A stretch of 64,000 nt of DNA from Rhodocyclus purpureus (lineage in GTDB: Bacteria > Pseudomonadota > Gammaproteobacteria > Burkholderiales > Rhodocyclaceae): NCBI RefSeq assembly GCF_016653115.1, contig NZ_NHRX01000067.1:78389-142388 (forward strand). The letters run 5' to 3'. A program made the translations under genes and the position numbers. This document shows positions 29,877 through 37,861 of this stretch, piece after piece. A model generated the notes under the pieces. That model searched no databases, had not been told where the DNA came from, and was given only the letters and a program-made list of their open reading frames with translations. Position 1 is the stretch's first letter. The number at the start of each line of letters is the position of its first letter.

Positions 29877-31202
29877 TTGAAAGTTACCGTTGTTGGCACC
29901 GGCTACGTTGGCCTGGTGAGCGGCGCCTGTCTCGCCGAAGTCGGCAACGACGTCCTCTGTTTCGACGTCGACCCGGAAAAGATCCGCATCCTCAAGGAAG
30001 GCGGCATCCCGATCTTCGAGCCGGGCCTGCTCGACATGGTCCGCCGTAACGTCGCTGCCGGCCGCCTGCACTTCACCACCGATGTCGCCGAATCGGTCGC
30101 GCACGGCACCATCCAGTTCATCGCGGTCGGCACGCCGCCTGACGAGGACGGCTCGGCCGACCTCAAGTACGTGACCGCTGCCGCGCGCGCGATCGGTCGC
30201 CACATGGACGGCTACAAGGTCATCGTCGACAAGTCCACGGTCCCCGTCGGCACCGCCGACAAGGTGCGCGCAGCGATCGCCGAGGAACTCGCCCAGCGCG
30301 GTGTCGCGCCCGACTTCTCGGTCGTCTCCAACCCCGAGTTCCTCAAGGAAGGCGCCGCGGTCGAGGACTTCATGCGTCCCGACCGCATCGTCGTCGGTGC
30401 CGACGAGGCGCGCGCGATCGAGCTGATGCGCGCGCTCTACGCACCGTTCCAGCGCAACCACGAGCGCCTGATCATCATGGACGTGCGCTCGGCCGAACTG
30501 ACCAAGTACGCGGCCAACGCGATGCTCGCCACCCGCATCAGCTTCATGAACGAGCTGGCCAACCTGGCCGAGAAGCTGGGCGCCGACATCGAGATGGTGC
30601 GTCAGGGGATCGGTTCCGACCCGCGCATCGGCTACCACTTCCTTTATCCCGGCTGCGGCTACGGCGGGTCCTGCTTCCCGAAGGACGTCCAAGCGCTGCA
30701 GCGCACCGCGCGTCTCGACGCCGGCATCGAGTTGAAGGTCCTCAATGCAGTCGAGGAAGCCAACGACGCGCAGAAGCGCGTGCTCACCGCCAAGGTGCAT
30801 GCGCGCTTCGGCGCCGATCTTTCCGGCCGTCGCTTTGCCGTCTGGGGGCTTGCCTTCAAGCCGAACACCGACGACATGCGCGAGGCGCCGAGCCGGCAGC
30901 TGATCGCCGACCTGTTCGCCGCCGGCGCGACGGTCACCGCCTACGACCCTGTCGCGATGCACGAGGCGCAGCGCATCTTCGCCGGCGAGACGCGGCTTGC
31001 CTTCGCCGACAGCCCGCTCGCTGCACTCGACGGTGCCGACGCCCTGATCATCGTCACCGAGTGGAAGGAATTCCGTAGCCCCGACTTCGAAGTGGTCAAG
31101 GCGCGCCTGAAACAGCCGCTGATCTTCGACGGGCGCAACCTGTACGAGCCGAAGCTCCCGCGCAGTTGCGGCATCGAGTACCACGCGATCGGACGCCTCT
31201 GA
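29877..31202 (+). CDS. ugd: UDP-glucose 6-dehydrogenase
   Basis: 441 aa; oxidises UDP-glucose to UDP-glucuronate with two NAD+. [19 protein letters not shown] is the N-terminal fingerprint; the catalytic Cys is 266 in [12 protein letters not shown]. The start codon is TTG at 29877, fixed by the conserved N-terminus and by the lapB stop just upstream. Followed with overlap by the heptose genes, so it belongs to a surface-polysaccharide operon. Confidence 0.94.
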   Translation: MKVTVVGTGYVGLVSGACLAEVGNDVLCFDVDPEKIRILKEGGIPIFEPGLLDMVRRNVAAGRLHFTTDVAESVAHGTIQFIAVGTPPDEDGSADLKYVTAAARAIGRHMDGYKVIVDKSTVPVGTADKVRAAIAEELAQRGVAPDFSVVSNPEFLKEGAAVEDFMRPDRIVVGADEARAIELMRALYAPFQRNHERLIIMDVRSAELTKYAANAMLATRISFMNELANLAEKLGADIEMVRQGIGSDPRIGYHFLYPGCGYGGSCFPKDVQALQRTARLDAGIELKVLNAVEEANDAQKRVLTAKVHARFGADLSGRRFAVWGLAFKPNTDDMREAPSRQLIADLFAAGATVTAYDPVAMHEAQRIFAGETRLAFADSPLAALDGADALIIVTEWKEFRSPDFEVVKARLKQPLIFDGRNLYEPKLPRSCGIEYHAIGRL

Positions 31203-32158
31203 TGCGCGCCCCCGACTTTTCCGCCGCGCGCGTGCTCGTGGTCGGCGACGTGATGCTCGACCGCTACTGGTTCGGCGAGGTTTCGCGCATCTCGCCTGAA
31301 GCGCCGGTGCCGGTGGTCAAGGTCGAACGCAGCGAGGAGCGCCCGGGCGGTGCGGCCAACGTCGCGCGCAACGCCGCGGCGCTCGGCGCGCAGGTCGGCC
31401 TGCTCTCGGTCGTCGGCGACGACGAGCCGGGGCGGACGCTGGCGCGGCTGATGCACGAGGGCCACATCGACGCCAACCTGCACGTCGATCCGGCGATCAG
31501 CACGACCGTCAAGCTGCGCGTGATCGGCCGCCAGCAGCAACTCCTGCGCATCGATTTCGAGACGGTCCCCTCGCACGAGAGCCTGCTCGCCAAGCTCGCC
31601 GAGTTCCAGAAGCGCCTGCCCGACTGCGACGTGGTCGCGCTCTCCGACTACGGCAAGGGCGGGCTCGTGCATATCGGCGAGATGATCCGGCTGGCGCGCG
31701 CTGCCGGCAAGAAGGTGATCGTCGACCCGAAGGGCGACGATTACTCGCGCTACGCAGGCGCCACCGTGATCACGCCGAACCGCGGCGAACTGCGCGAGGT
31801 GGTCGGCCGCTGGCAGGACGATGAAGACCTCCGCCACCGCGCCGAGATGCTGCGCCGCGAACTCGACCTCGAGGCGCTGCTGGTGACGCGCAGCGAGGAG
31901 GGGATGAGCCTCTTCCACGCCGGTGGCGCCATCCACCAAGGCGCGCTTGCGCGCGAGGTCTATGATGTCTCGGGCGCCGGCGACACCGTCGTCGCCACGT
32001 TGGCCGCGATGCTCGCCTGTGGCGCCGGCTGGGCCGACGCGATCCATGTCGCCAACGTCGCCGCCGGCATCGTCGTCGGCAAGCTGGGTACCGCCACCGT
32101 TGCGCGCGCCGAGCTGGATGCCCAACTCGGCGCCGCGCTCGACGCCACGCAGAACTGA
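31202..32158 (+). CDS. hldA: D-glycero-beta-D-manno-heptose-7-phosphate kinase
   Basis: 318 aa, PfkB/ribokinase fold, equal to domain I of E. coli HldE (RfaE). GDVMLDRYWFGEVSRISPEAPVPVV at the N-terminus and the catalytic DVSGAGDTV near the C-terminus. The nucleotidyltransferase domain II is absent, so a separate hldC should exist elsewhere. ATG overlaps the ugd stop (TGATG). First step shown here of ADP-heptose synthesis for LPS core. Confidence 0.93.
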   Translation: MRAPDFSAARVLVVGDVMLDRYWFGEVSRISPEAPVPVVKVERSEERPGGAANVARNAAALGAQVGLLSVVGDDEPGRTLARLMHEGHIDANLHVDPAISTTVKLRVIGRQQQLLRIDFETVPSHESLLAKLAEFQKRLPDCDVVALSDYGKGGLVHIGEMIRLARAAGKKVIVDPKGDDYSRYAGATVITPNRGELREVVGRWQDDEDLRHRAEMLRRELDLEALLVTRSEEGMSLFHAGGAIHQGALAREVYDVSGAGDTVVATLAAMLACGAGWADAIHVANVAAGIVVGKLGTATVARAELDAQLGAALDATQN

Positions 32159-32167
32159 GGATTCCCC

Positions 32168-33163
32168 ATGTACACGATCGTCACCGGCGCCGCCGGCTTC
32201 ATTGGTTCCAACCTCGTCCGTGCGCTCAACCAGCGCGGCAACAAGAACATCATCGCCGTCGACAACCTGAAGCGTGCCGAGAAGTTCAAGAACCTCGTCG
32301 ATTGCGAGATCGCCGATTATCTCGACAAGCACGAATTCATCGAGCGCGTGCAGGCCGGCGATTTCGACGGCGAGGTCGACGCGATCCTGCACCAGGGCGC
32401 CTGCTCCGACACCATGGAGAGCGACGGCCATTACATGATGGAGAACAACTACCGCTACTCGCTGACCCTGCTCGACTGGTGCCTCGACCAGGAGGTGCAG
32501 TTGCTCTACGCGTCGTCCGCGGCGACCTACGGCGGCGGCGGTGTCTTCCGCGAGGAGCGCGGCTGCGAGTCGCCGCTCAACGTCTATGGCTACTCGAAGT
32601 TCCTGTTCGACCAGATCGTTCGCCGCCGCCTGCCGGAAGCCTCGTCGCAGGTGGTCGGTTTCCGTTACTTCAACGTCTATGGTCCGCGCGAGAGCCACAA
32701 GGGGCGGATGGCTTCGGTCGCCTTCCATCACTTCAACCAGTTCCGTGCCGACGGCAAGGTCCGCCTGTTCGAGGGCTGCGACGGCTACGCCAACGGCGGG
32801 CAGCAGCGCGACTTCATTCACGTCGACGATATCGTCGCGGTGAACCTGTGGTTCCTCGATCGCGAGCGCAAGTCGGGCATCTATAACCTCGGCACCGGGC
32901 GCGCGCAGAGCTTCAACGACGTCGCCGTGGCCGGGGTCAACAAGCAGCGCGAACTGGCCGGCGAGGCGCCGCTGCCGCTTGCCGAACTGGTCGAACGCGG
33001 CTTGATCGAGTACGTGCCATTCCCCGAAGCGCTCAAGGGCAAGTACCAGAGCTTCACTCAGGCCGACCAGACGCGGCTGCGCGCGGCCGGTTACGAGGCG
33101 CCTTTCCTGACCGTCGAAGAGGGCGTCGGCAGGTACGTCGAGTGGCTGCACCAGCATGTCTGA
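32168..33163 (+). CDS. hldD: ADP-L-glycero-D-manno-heptose 6-epimerase
   Basis: 331 aa extended [18 protein letters not shown] binds the nucleotide; catalytic Tyr/Lys are in [10 protein letters not shown]; conserved [16 protein letters not shown] follows. Makes the L,D-heptose donor for LPS inner core. Tail overlaps the region where cysM starts. Confidence 0.95.
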   Translation: MYTIVTGAAGFIGSNLVRALNQRGNKNIIAVDNLKRAEKFKNLVDCEIADYLDKHEFIERVQAGDFDGEVDAILHQGACSDTMESDGHYMMENNYRYSLTLLDWCLDQEVQLLYASSAATYGGGGVFREERGCESPLNVYGYSKFLFDQIVRRRLPEASSQVVGFRYFNVYGPRESHKGRMASVAFHHFNQFRADGKVRLFEGCDGYANGGQQRDFIHVDDIVAVNLWFLDRERKSGIYNLGTGRAQSFNDVAVAGVNKQRELAGEAPLPLAELVERGLIEYVPFPEALKGKYQSFTQADQTRLRAAGYEAPFLTVEEGVGRYVEWLHQHV

Positions 33164-33173
33164 GGCGAATGTT

Positions 33174-34094
33174 ATGAGTGCGATGAGTGCGACAAACTAC
33201 GCGACGCTCTCCGACTGCGTCGGCGCAACGCCCCTCGTTCGCCTGCAGCGCCTGCCCGGCGCAGCGATCGCGGCGCGGGGCAACGTCATCCTGGCCAAGC
33301 TGGAGGGCGACAATCCCGCGGGATCGGTCAAGGACCGGCCGGCGTTGTCGATGATCGTCCGCGCCGAGACGCGCGGCGACATCCGTCCCGGCGACACGCT
33401 GATCGAGGCGACCTCGGGCAATACCGGCATCGCGCTGGCGATGGCGGCGGCGATGCGCGGCTACCGCATGGTGCTGGTGATGCCCGAGAACCAGAGCGTC
33501 GAGCGCCGGCAGACGATGCGCGCCTACGGCGCCGAACTGGTGCTGACGCCGCGCGAGGGCGGCATGGAACTCGCGCGCGACGTCGCCGTCCGCCTGCGCG
33601 ACGAGCGCAAGGGTGTCATCCTCGACCAGTTCGCCAACCCCGACAATCCGCTCGCGCATTACGAGGGCACCGGCCCCGAGATCTGGCAGCAGACCGAAGG
33701 GCGCGTCACGCACTTCGTCAGCAGCATGGGGACGACCGGGACGATCATGGGTGTCTCGCGCTACCTGAAGGAGGTGAATCCCGCGATCACCATCGTCGGC
33801 TGCCAGCCCGAGGACGGTTCGCAGATCCCGGGGATCCGCAAGTGGCCCGAAGCCTACCTGCCGAAGATCTTCGATCGTTCGCGCGTCGACCGCATCGAGT
33901 CGGTGAGCCAGGGAACGGCGGAGGAAATGACGCGGCGACTGGCGCGCGAGGAAGGCATCTTCGCCGGCGTCTCCTCGGGCGGCGCGCTCGCCGTCGCCCT
34001 GCGCATCGCCGCCGAAGTCGAGAACGCGACCATCGTCAGCATCGTCTGCGACCGCGGCGACCGCTACCTGTCCACCGGCGTTTTCCCCGCCTGA
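33174..34094 (+). CDS. cysM: Cysteine synthase B
   Basis: 306 aa PLP enzyme; Lys53 in NPAGSVKDRPA binds PLP. GATPLVRLQRLP, EATSGNTGIALAMAAA and SSMGTTGTIMGVSRYLKE are CysM/CysK motifs; the SVKDRPAL context and PLPM-type features favour the CysM form. Start 33174 has GAGG 8 nt upstream; ATG 33156 (overlapping hldD) and 33183 are alternatives. Confidence 0.92.
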   Translation: MSAMSATNYATLSDCVGATPLVRLQRLPGAAIAARGNVILAKLEGDNPAGSVKDRPALSMIVRAETRGDIRPGDTLIEATSGNTGIALAMAAAMRGYRMVLVMPENQSVERRQTMRAYGAELVLTPREGGMELARDVAVRLRDERKGVILDQFANPDNPLAHYEGTGPEIWQQTEGRVTHFVSSMGTTGTIMGVSRYLKEVNPAITIVGCQPEDGSQIPGIRKWPEAYLPKIFDRSRVDRIESVSQGTAEEMTRRLAREEGIFAGVSSGGALAVALRIAAEVENATIVSIVCDRGDRYLSTGVFPA

Positions 34095-34108
34095 AAGATC
34101 ATGCCACC

Positions 34109-34906
34109 ATGAAGCCGATGCTCGTTTTCGACATCGAAACGATTCCCGACGTCGCCGGCTTGCGCCGCCTGCACGGCCTCGACGACAGCTTGTCGGACAG
34201 CGAGGTTGCCGAACTGGCCTTCCAGCAGCGGCGGGTACAGAACGGTACCGACTTCCTGCCGCTGCACCTGCAGCGCGTCGTCGTCATCTCCTGCGTCCTG
34301 CGTGCCGGACGGGATCTCCGCGTCTGGTCCCTGGCAGAACCCGAGCAACGCGAGGGCGAGATCATCCAGCGCTTCTTCGACGGCATCGAGAAGTTCACGC
34401 CGCAGATCGTCTCCTGGAACGGCGGCGGCTTCGACCTGCCGGTGCTGCACTACCGCGGCCTGATCCACGGCGTCAGCGCGCCGCGCTACTGGGATCTCGG
34501 CGACGGTGACTACGCCGACAGCCGCGACTTCAAGTGGAACAACTACATCAGCCGTTACCACATGCGCCATCTCGACCTGATGGATCTCTTGGCGATGTAT
34601 CAGCCGCGCGCCAGCGCCCCGCTCGACGACCTGGCCAAGCTGATCGGCTTTCCCGGCAAACTCGGCATGGACGGAAGCAAGGTCTGGGAAGCGTGGTGCG
34701 CGGGCCAGATCGCCGAAATCCGTGACTACTGCGAGACCGACGTGGTCAACACCTACCTGGTGACGACCCGTTTCCGCCTGATGCGCGGCGAACTCTCGCG
34801 CGAGGAATACGAACAGGAAGTCGCCTTCGTGCGCAGTTCGCTCGCGCGCCTAGACAAGGCCCATTGGCGGGAATATCTGGCGGCGTGGGAAGTTCCGGCC
34901 GCCTGA
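34109..34906 (+). CDS. DEDD-superfamily 3'-5' exonuclease (PolB-exonuclease-like)
   Basis: 265 aa. ExoI motif VFDIETIPD (Asp8/Glu10), ExoII around SWNGGGFDLPVL and ExoIII in DYCETDVVNTY indicate the DnaQ-like fold of the 'predicted 3'-5' exonuclease related to PolB' family. There is no polymerase domain. Function in repair or RNA processing is not known. Last gene of the ugd-hldA-hldD-cysM run; a hairpin follows. Confidence 0.85.
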   Translation: MKPMLVFDIETIPDVAGLRRLHGLDDSLSDSEVAELAFQQRRVQNGTDFLPLHLQRVVVISCVLRAGRDLRVWSLAEPEQREGEIIQRFFDGIEKFTPQIVSWNGGGFDLPVLHYRGLIHGVSAPRYWDLGDGDYADSRDFKWNNYISRYHMRHLDLMDLLAMYQPRASAPLDDLAKLIGFPGKLGMDGSKVWEAWCAGQIAEIRDYCETDVVNTYLVTTRFRLMRGELSREEYEQEVAFVRSSLARLDKAHWREYLAAWEVPAA

Positions 34907-34920
34907 ACTCCTCAGCGAAT

Positions 34921-34944
34921 CCCGGAGGAAGGGGATCCTCCGGG
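34921..34944. terminator. Perfect 9-bp hairpin between convergent genes
   Basis: CCCGGAGGA (34921-34929) pairs exactly with TCCTCCGGG (34936-34944) around a 6-nt loop. No T-run on either side, but its place between the exonuclease gene and the convergent secreted-protein gene suggests a bidirectional stop. Confidence 0.5.
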
Positions 34945-34966
34945 CGTGAATCGCTGCAAGGCGGTC

Positions 34967-35344
34967 TCAGTTGCCGCCGATGGTGCCGACGTCGTTGGTC
35001 GCCTTGTTGCCCCTGCCGACGGCGACGGCATTCACGTTGCGGGCGTTGGCGTTGATCGCGGTGTTGCCCTGGATCTGGGTTCCACCCTTGATCGAGCCGA
35101 CTGCGTTCTTCGCGGTATTGCCCTGGCCGACGGCGACCGCGTTCACGTTCTGCGCGTTGGCATTGATCGCCGTGTTACCCTGGATATTGACCCCGCCGGG
35201 ATTGGCGGCCTGGCTGCCGCCGCTGTAGCCGCCGACGGCGGCACCGCCCGCGCCGGCAACACCGCCGGCACCACCCGACTGTTGGGCGAGGGCGATCGAT
35301 GACGATGCAGCAAGGGCCAGCGCCACGATGAAAGATGCGCGCAT
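34967..35344 (-). CDS. Secreted Gly/Asn/Ala-rich repeat protein (curlin-like), copy 1
   Basis: 125 aa with a signal peptide (MRASFIVALALAASSSIALAQ), a Gly-rich N-terminal part and two 37-residue repeats of the form IQGNTAINANAxNVNAVAV then GxGNxAxN-VGxI. The spaced Gly-Asn/Ala pattern resembles curlin QxGxxNxA units; alternating small and aliphatic residues suggest stacked beta strands. GGAGG precedes the ATG. Last gene of the minus-strand block; its repeats are nearly identical in DNA to those of the 35775-36146 gene, so duplication was recent. No known family was identified with certainty. Confidence 0.8.
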   Translation of the reverse strand: MRASFIVALALAASSSIALAQQSGGAGGVAGAGGAAVGGYSGGSQAANPGGVNIQGNTAINANAQNVNAVAVGQGNTAKNAVGSIKGGTQIQGNTAINANARNVNAVAVGRGNKATNDVGTIGGN

Positions 35345-35382
35345 TTTTACCTCCGATTGGTCGAGAAGTGATCGATGCCGGC

Positions 35383-35706
35383 TCACTTGCCGCCGATGCC
35401 ACCGACGTCGTTGCCGGCAGAGTTCTTGTTGCCGACCGCCAGCGAGTTCACCTTCTGGGCGTTCACATTGACGCGGGTCGTGCCCTGAATCTGGACATTG
35501 TCCCTGAGCGAACCAACCGCGTTGTGGGCTGCACTGTCATCGCCGGCAGCCACCGCCCCCATGTTCAGGGCGCCCGCATTCACCTGGGTTTCTCCCTGAA
35601 TCTGGACGCCGCGTGGACTGCTCGAGCGCTGCACCGCATCCTCATCCTGCGCGAGGACCGTGCCGGCAGTCAGGGTGAGAAGCGCAAGCGACAAGAGTGT
35701 TCGCAT
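35383..35706 (-). CDS. Secreted repeat protein (curlin-like), diverged copy 2
   Basis: 107 aa with signal peptide (MRTLLSLALLTLTAGTVLAQ). Two repeat units in the same register as its neighbours but diverged: IQGETQVNAGALNMGAVAAG.. and IQGTTRVNVNAQKVNSLAVG.., ending in VGGIGGK like the others. The N-terminal Gly-rich segment is replaced by a short Asp/Ser-containing stretch. Lies between two closely similar paralogues, so it may be a minor or nucleating subunit (inference). Confidence 0.75.
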   Translation of the reverse strand: MRTLLSLALLTLTAGTVLAQDEDAVQRSSSPRGVQIQGETQVNAGALNMGAVAAGDDSAAHNAVGSLRDNVQIQGTTRVNVNAQKVNSLAVGNKNSAGNDVGGIGGK

Positions 35707-35774
35707 GGTCTGCCATTCCGTCTGTGGGCGGAGGGAGCCCGGCGCTCGTACGCCGGGTTTCCTCCGCCGGGACA

Positions 35775-36146
35775 TCAACGACCGCCGATGGTGCCGACGT
35801 CGTTGGTTGCCTTGTTGCCCTGGCCGACGGCGACGGCATTGACGTTACGGGCGTTGGCGTTGATCGCCGTGTTGCCCTGGATGTTGGTCCCCGCCTTGAT
35901 CGAACCGACGGCGTTCTTGGCCGTGTTGCCTTGGCCGACGGCGACAGCGTTCACGTTTTCGGCATTGGCGTTGATCGCCGTGTTGCCCTGGATGTTGACG
36001 CCGCCGGTGGCCGCTTGATAGCCGCTACCGCCGCCACTGGCACCGGCGCCCGGAGTTCCGGCGCCGCCGCCAGCCCCGCCATATTGCTGAGCCAGAGCAA
36101 AGGAAGAAGCGGTCATCAGCGCGATGACGAGAAGAGACTTACGCAT
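35775..36146 (-). CDS. Secreted Gly/Asn/Ala-rich repeat protein (curlin-like), copy 3
   Basis: 123 aa. Signal peptide MRKSLLVIALMTASSFALAQ, Gly-rich region (about 21-48), then two 37-aa units IQGNTAINANAENVNAVAV.. and IQGNTAINANARNVNAVAV.. ending VGTIGGR. CAGGAGG precedes the ATG. Nearest relative is the 34967-35344 protein. Low in Cys, charged and aromatic residues, as expected of a self-assembling repeat subunit. Fibre formation is inference. Confidence 0.8.
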   Translation of the reverse strand: MRKSLLVIALMTASSFALAQQYGGAGGGAGTPGAGASGGGSGYQAATGGVNIQGNTAINANAENVNAVAVGQGNTAKNAVGSIKAGTNIQGNTAINANARNVNAVAVGQGNKATNDVGTIGGR

Positions 36147-36215
36147 GATTCAGACCTCCTGAACATTGATGGAAGAGCAGGCATCCGGATGAATGCTGGC
36201 TGCTCGCTGCTCCGC

Positions 36216-36887
36216 TCAACCGCCGATGCGGAATTGCACCCGGCGGTTTTTCGGATTGGTTGGCTCCATGCCGGGCAGGGGTTCGCTGAAACCCTTGCCG
36301 ACCGGCATGAGGCGCATCGGGTCGATCCGGTAATGGTCGATCAGGTAATTGGTCACGGAATAGGCGCGTTCGCGCGACAGCACGGCGTTGCGCGCGGCGG
36401 GACCGGACTTGTCGGTATGGCCCTCGACGATCAGGCGCATGCTCGTATCCTTCTGCATCAGTCCGGCGATCGACTCGAGGAAGGGCACCGATTCGGGCAG
36501 GATGTTCGAACTATTGACGCTGAAGTTGATCGGGAAGGCAATGGCGCGATCGCTCGCCTGCGCCGGTGCGGGGGCTGGCGCGGGCGGCGGCGAATAGGAT
36601 TCAGCAGGCTGTGCGGTTTGTGCCGTCTGCGGCCGGGCCTGCGGGCGTGGTGCAGCGGCTGCGGGCTGCGCGGCCGGTGCTTCGCTCTCGGCCGGGGTCG
36701 AGTCCCCGAAGACGATCGCGCGCGTCCTCGGTTTCCTGACTTCGCCGCCATCGCCACCGGTGAGCTGGCGCTGCAATTCCTCGACGCTCGGCGCCTTGTC
36801 GTACAACTTCACGTCGCCCGACCAGGCGAAACCCGACATCAGTATAAGCGCGCCGGCCAGACCGGTCTGAAGGCTGATCTTGTTCAT
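36216..36887 (-). CDS. OmpA-family peptidoglycan-binding protein
   Basis: 223 aa. Signal peptide about 1-23, a Pro/Ala-rich linker (about 65-110), then an OmpA C-terminal domain (about 115-223) with FSVNSSNILPESVPFL, VEGHTDKSGPAARN, LSRERAYSVTNYL and NPKNRRVQF. Lacks an OmpA barrel, so it is a periplasmic peptidoglycan anchor. 7 nt downstream of the next gene up in the same block, so very likely part of the secreted-repeat operon. Possible role: anchoring the export complex to the wall. Confidence 0.85.
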   Translation of the reverse strand: MNKISLQTGLAGALILMSGFAWSGDVKLYDKAPSVEELQRQLTGGDGGEVRKPRTRAIVFGDSTPAESEAPAAQPAAAAPRPQARPQTAQTAQPAESYSPPPAPAPAPAQASDRAIAFPINFSVNSSNILPESVPFLESIAGLMQKDTSMRLIVEGHTDKSGPAARNAVLSRERAYSVTNYLIDHYRIDPMRLMPVGKGFSEPLPGMEPTNPKNRRVQFRIGG

Positions 36888-36894
36888 GATTCTC

Positions 36895-37230
36895 TCACTT
36901 GCAGACGTTGATGATTTCCTTGGAGGTGACGATCACCTCCTTGGGGGCTTTTTCGCCAGGCTTCGTGGTGCCCACGTTCATCGTGCAGGTTCCGGCCCTC
37001 TTGCTGCCGATGTTGACCTGCGACTGCTGCTGCTGACGCGTGTAGCCGTCGGTGTTGCCGCTCTGCATGTAGCCACGCGCCAGCGCCTTGTTGACCTTGC
37101 CCTGGCCCGAGGTGTTGAGGTGGCTGCCCTTGTTGAGTTCTGCCAGCGCGTGCGTTGAGGCGAGCATGCCTGCTGCGACGAGAGCGGTGATCAGGCCCTT
37201 GAGCAGCGGGGTGGCGGTTGGTGTGCGCAT
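36895..37230 (-). CDS. Small secreted protein with C-terminal Cys pair
   Basis: 111 aa. Signal peptide about 1-31, then a Gly/Asn/Gln-rich body (NTSGQGKVNKALARGY, RQQQQSQVNIGSK) and two Cys (CTMNVGT and the C-terminal NVCK), which could form a disulfide. The VNIGSK..C pattern recurs as CVNIGTK in the next gene upstream, so the two are related. GGAGG before the ATG. No family recognised. Confidence 0.7.
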   Translation of the reverse strand: MRTPTATPLLKGLITALVAAGMLASTHALAELNKGSHLNTSGQGKVNKALARGYMQSGNTDGYTRQQQQSQVNIGSKRAGTCTMNVGTTKPGEKAPKEVIVTSKEIINVCK

Positions 37231-37248
37231 GATTTCCTCCGCGAAGGA

Positions 37249-37572
37249 TCAGTTGCAGTCGGGGTCGGCGCCCTTGGTGCCGATGTTCACGCAACCCTTC
37301 TTGCCGCGACCGCTGACCACGTTGGAGACGTTCTTGACGTCGACCGTGATGTTGGTGTTCTCGCGGCTGTTGCCCTTGACACTGCCGATGCTGGTCTTGG
37401 CCGTGTTGTTGCTGCCGGTGGCAATGGTGTTGACGTTGCCCGCGCTGACGTTGATCTTGGTGTTGCCGCGGATGACGCCGCCTTCGCTCTGGGCCAGTGC
37501 GGCGGGCACCGACGCGAACAAGGTCAGCCCGAGCAGGCTGGCGAGGGTGGCAGTGATGGCGCAGGATTTCAT
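37249..37572 (-). CDS. Secreted curlin-like repeat protein with C-terminal Cys pair
   Basis: 107 aa. Start 37572 has GAGGAG 8 nt upstream; an in-frame ATG at 37653 adds an Arg-rich tail before the signal peptide and is rejected. Signal peptide about 1-28, then one repeat of the family (IRGNTKINVSAGNVNTIATG, NTAKTSIGSVKGN), a second diverged unit, and a C-terminal CVNIGTK...DCN Cys pair. Links the pure repeat proteins to the Cys-containing 36895-37230 protein. First gene of the minus-strand block. Confidence 0.75.
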   Translation of the reverse strand: MKSCAITATLASLLGLTLFASVPAALAQSEGGVIRGNTKINVSAGNVNTIATGSNNTAKTSIGSVKGNSRENTNITVDVKNVSNVVSGRGKKGCVNIGTKGADPDCN

Positions 37573-37861
37573 GGTCCGGCTCCTCAGTGATGTTGCGATG
37601 CCCAGGGGACGTCGCGGAACAACAACTGTCGCTGCGGACTGCAGGCGCCGCAAGCTGTCTCGGCGGAACGTAAGCGCCGGGAATCGCTTTTCTTGCGGCA
37701 GATGCAGGACTGCCTTAGGCGACTCTTTGTACTTACTTTGGTTATATCTTGCGCGCGCAGATATCGTGTGTCAAGATGAACTCAAGAAGTTTTTCACCGA
37801 TCCGCAAGGCGCTCCGACGCCTCCGAGCCGAGCGACCTGTAATTTTGCAAAGGAGCTCAAG
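37573..37861. promoter_or_regulatory. Divergent control region of the secretion locus
   Basis: 289 bp between the two divergent blocks, so it should hold both promoters. It is less GC-rich than its surroundings near 37735-37850. TATATC at 37743-37748 could be a -10 toward the CsgG-like gene, but no -35 fits, so an alternative sigma factor or activator is possible. Confidence 0.4.

Noticed and set aside
32159-34108. tRNA or other RNA genes between operon members
   Set aside because: Gaps are a few bases only; no cloverleaf-like sequence was seen here or in the larger gaps.
35775-36146. YadA-head-like trimeric adhesin repeats
   Set aside because: The AVAVG segments look similar but the 37-aa period, absence of a coiled-coil stalk and of an anchor domain do not fit.
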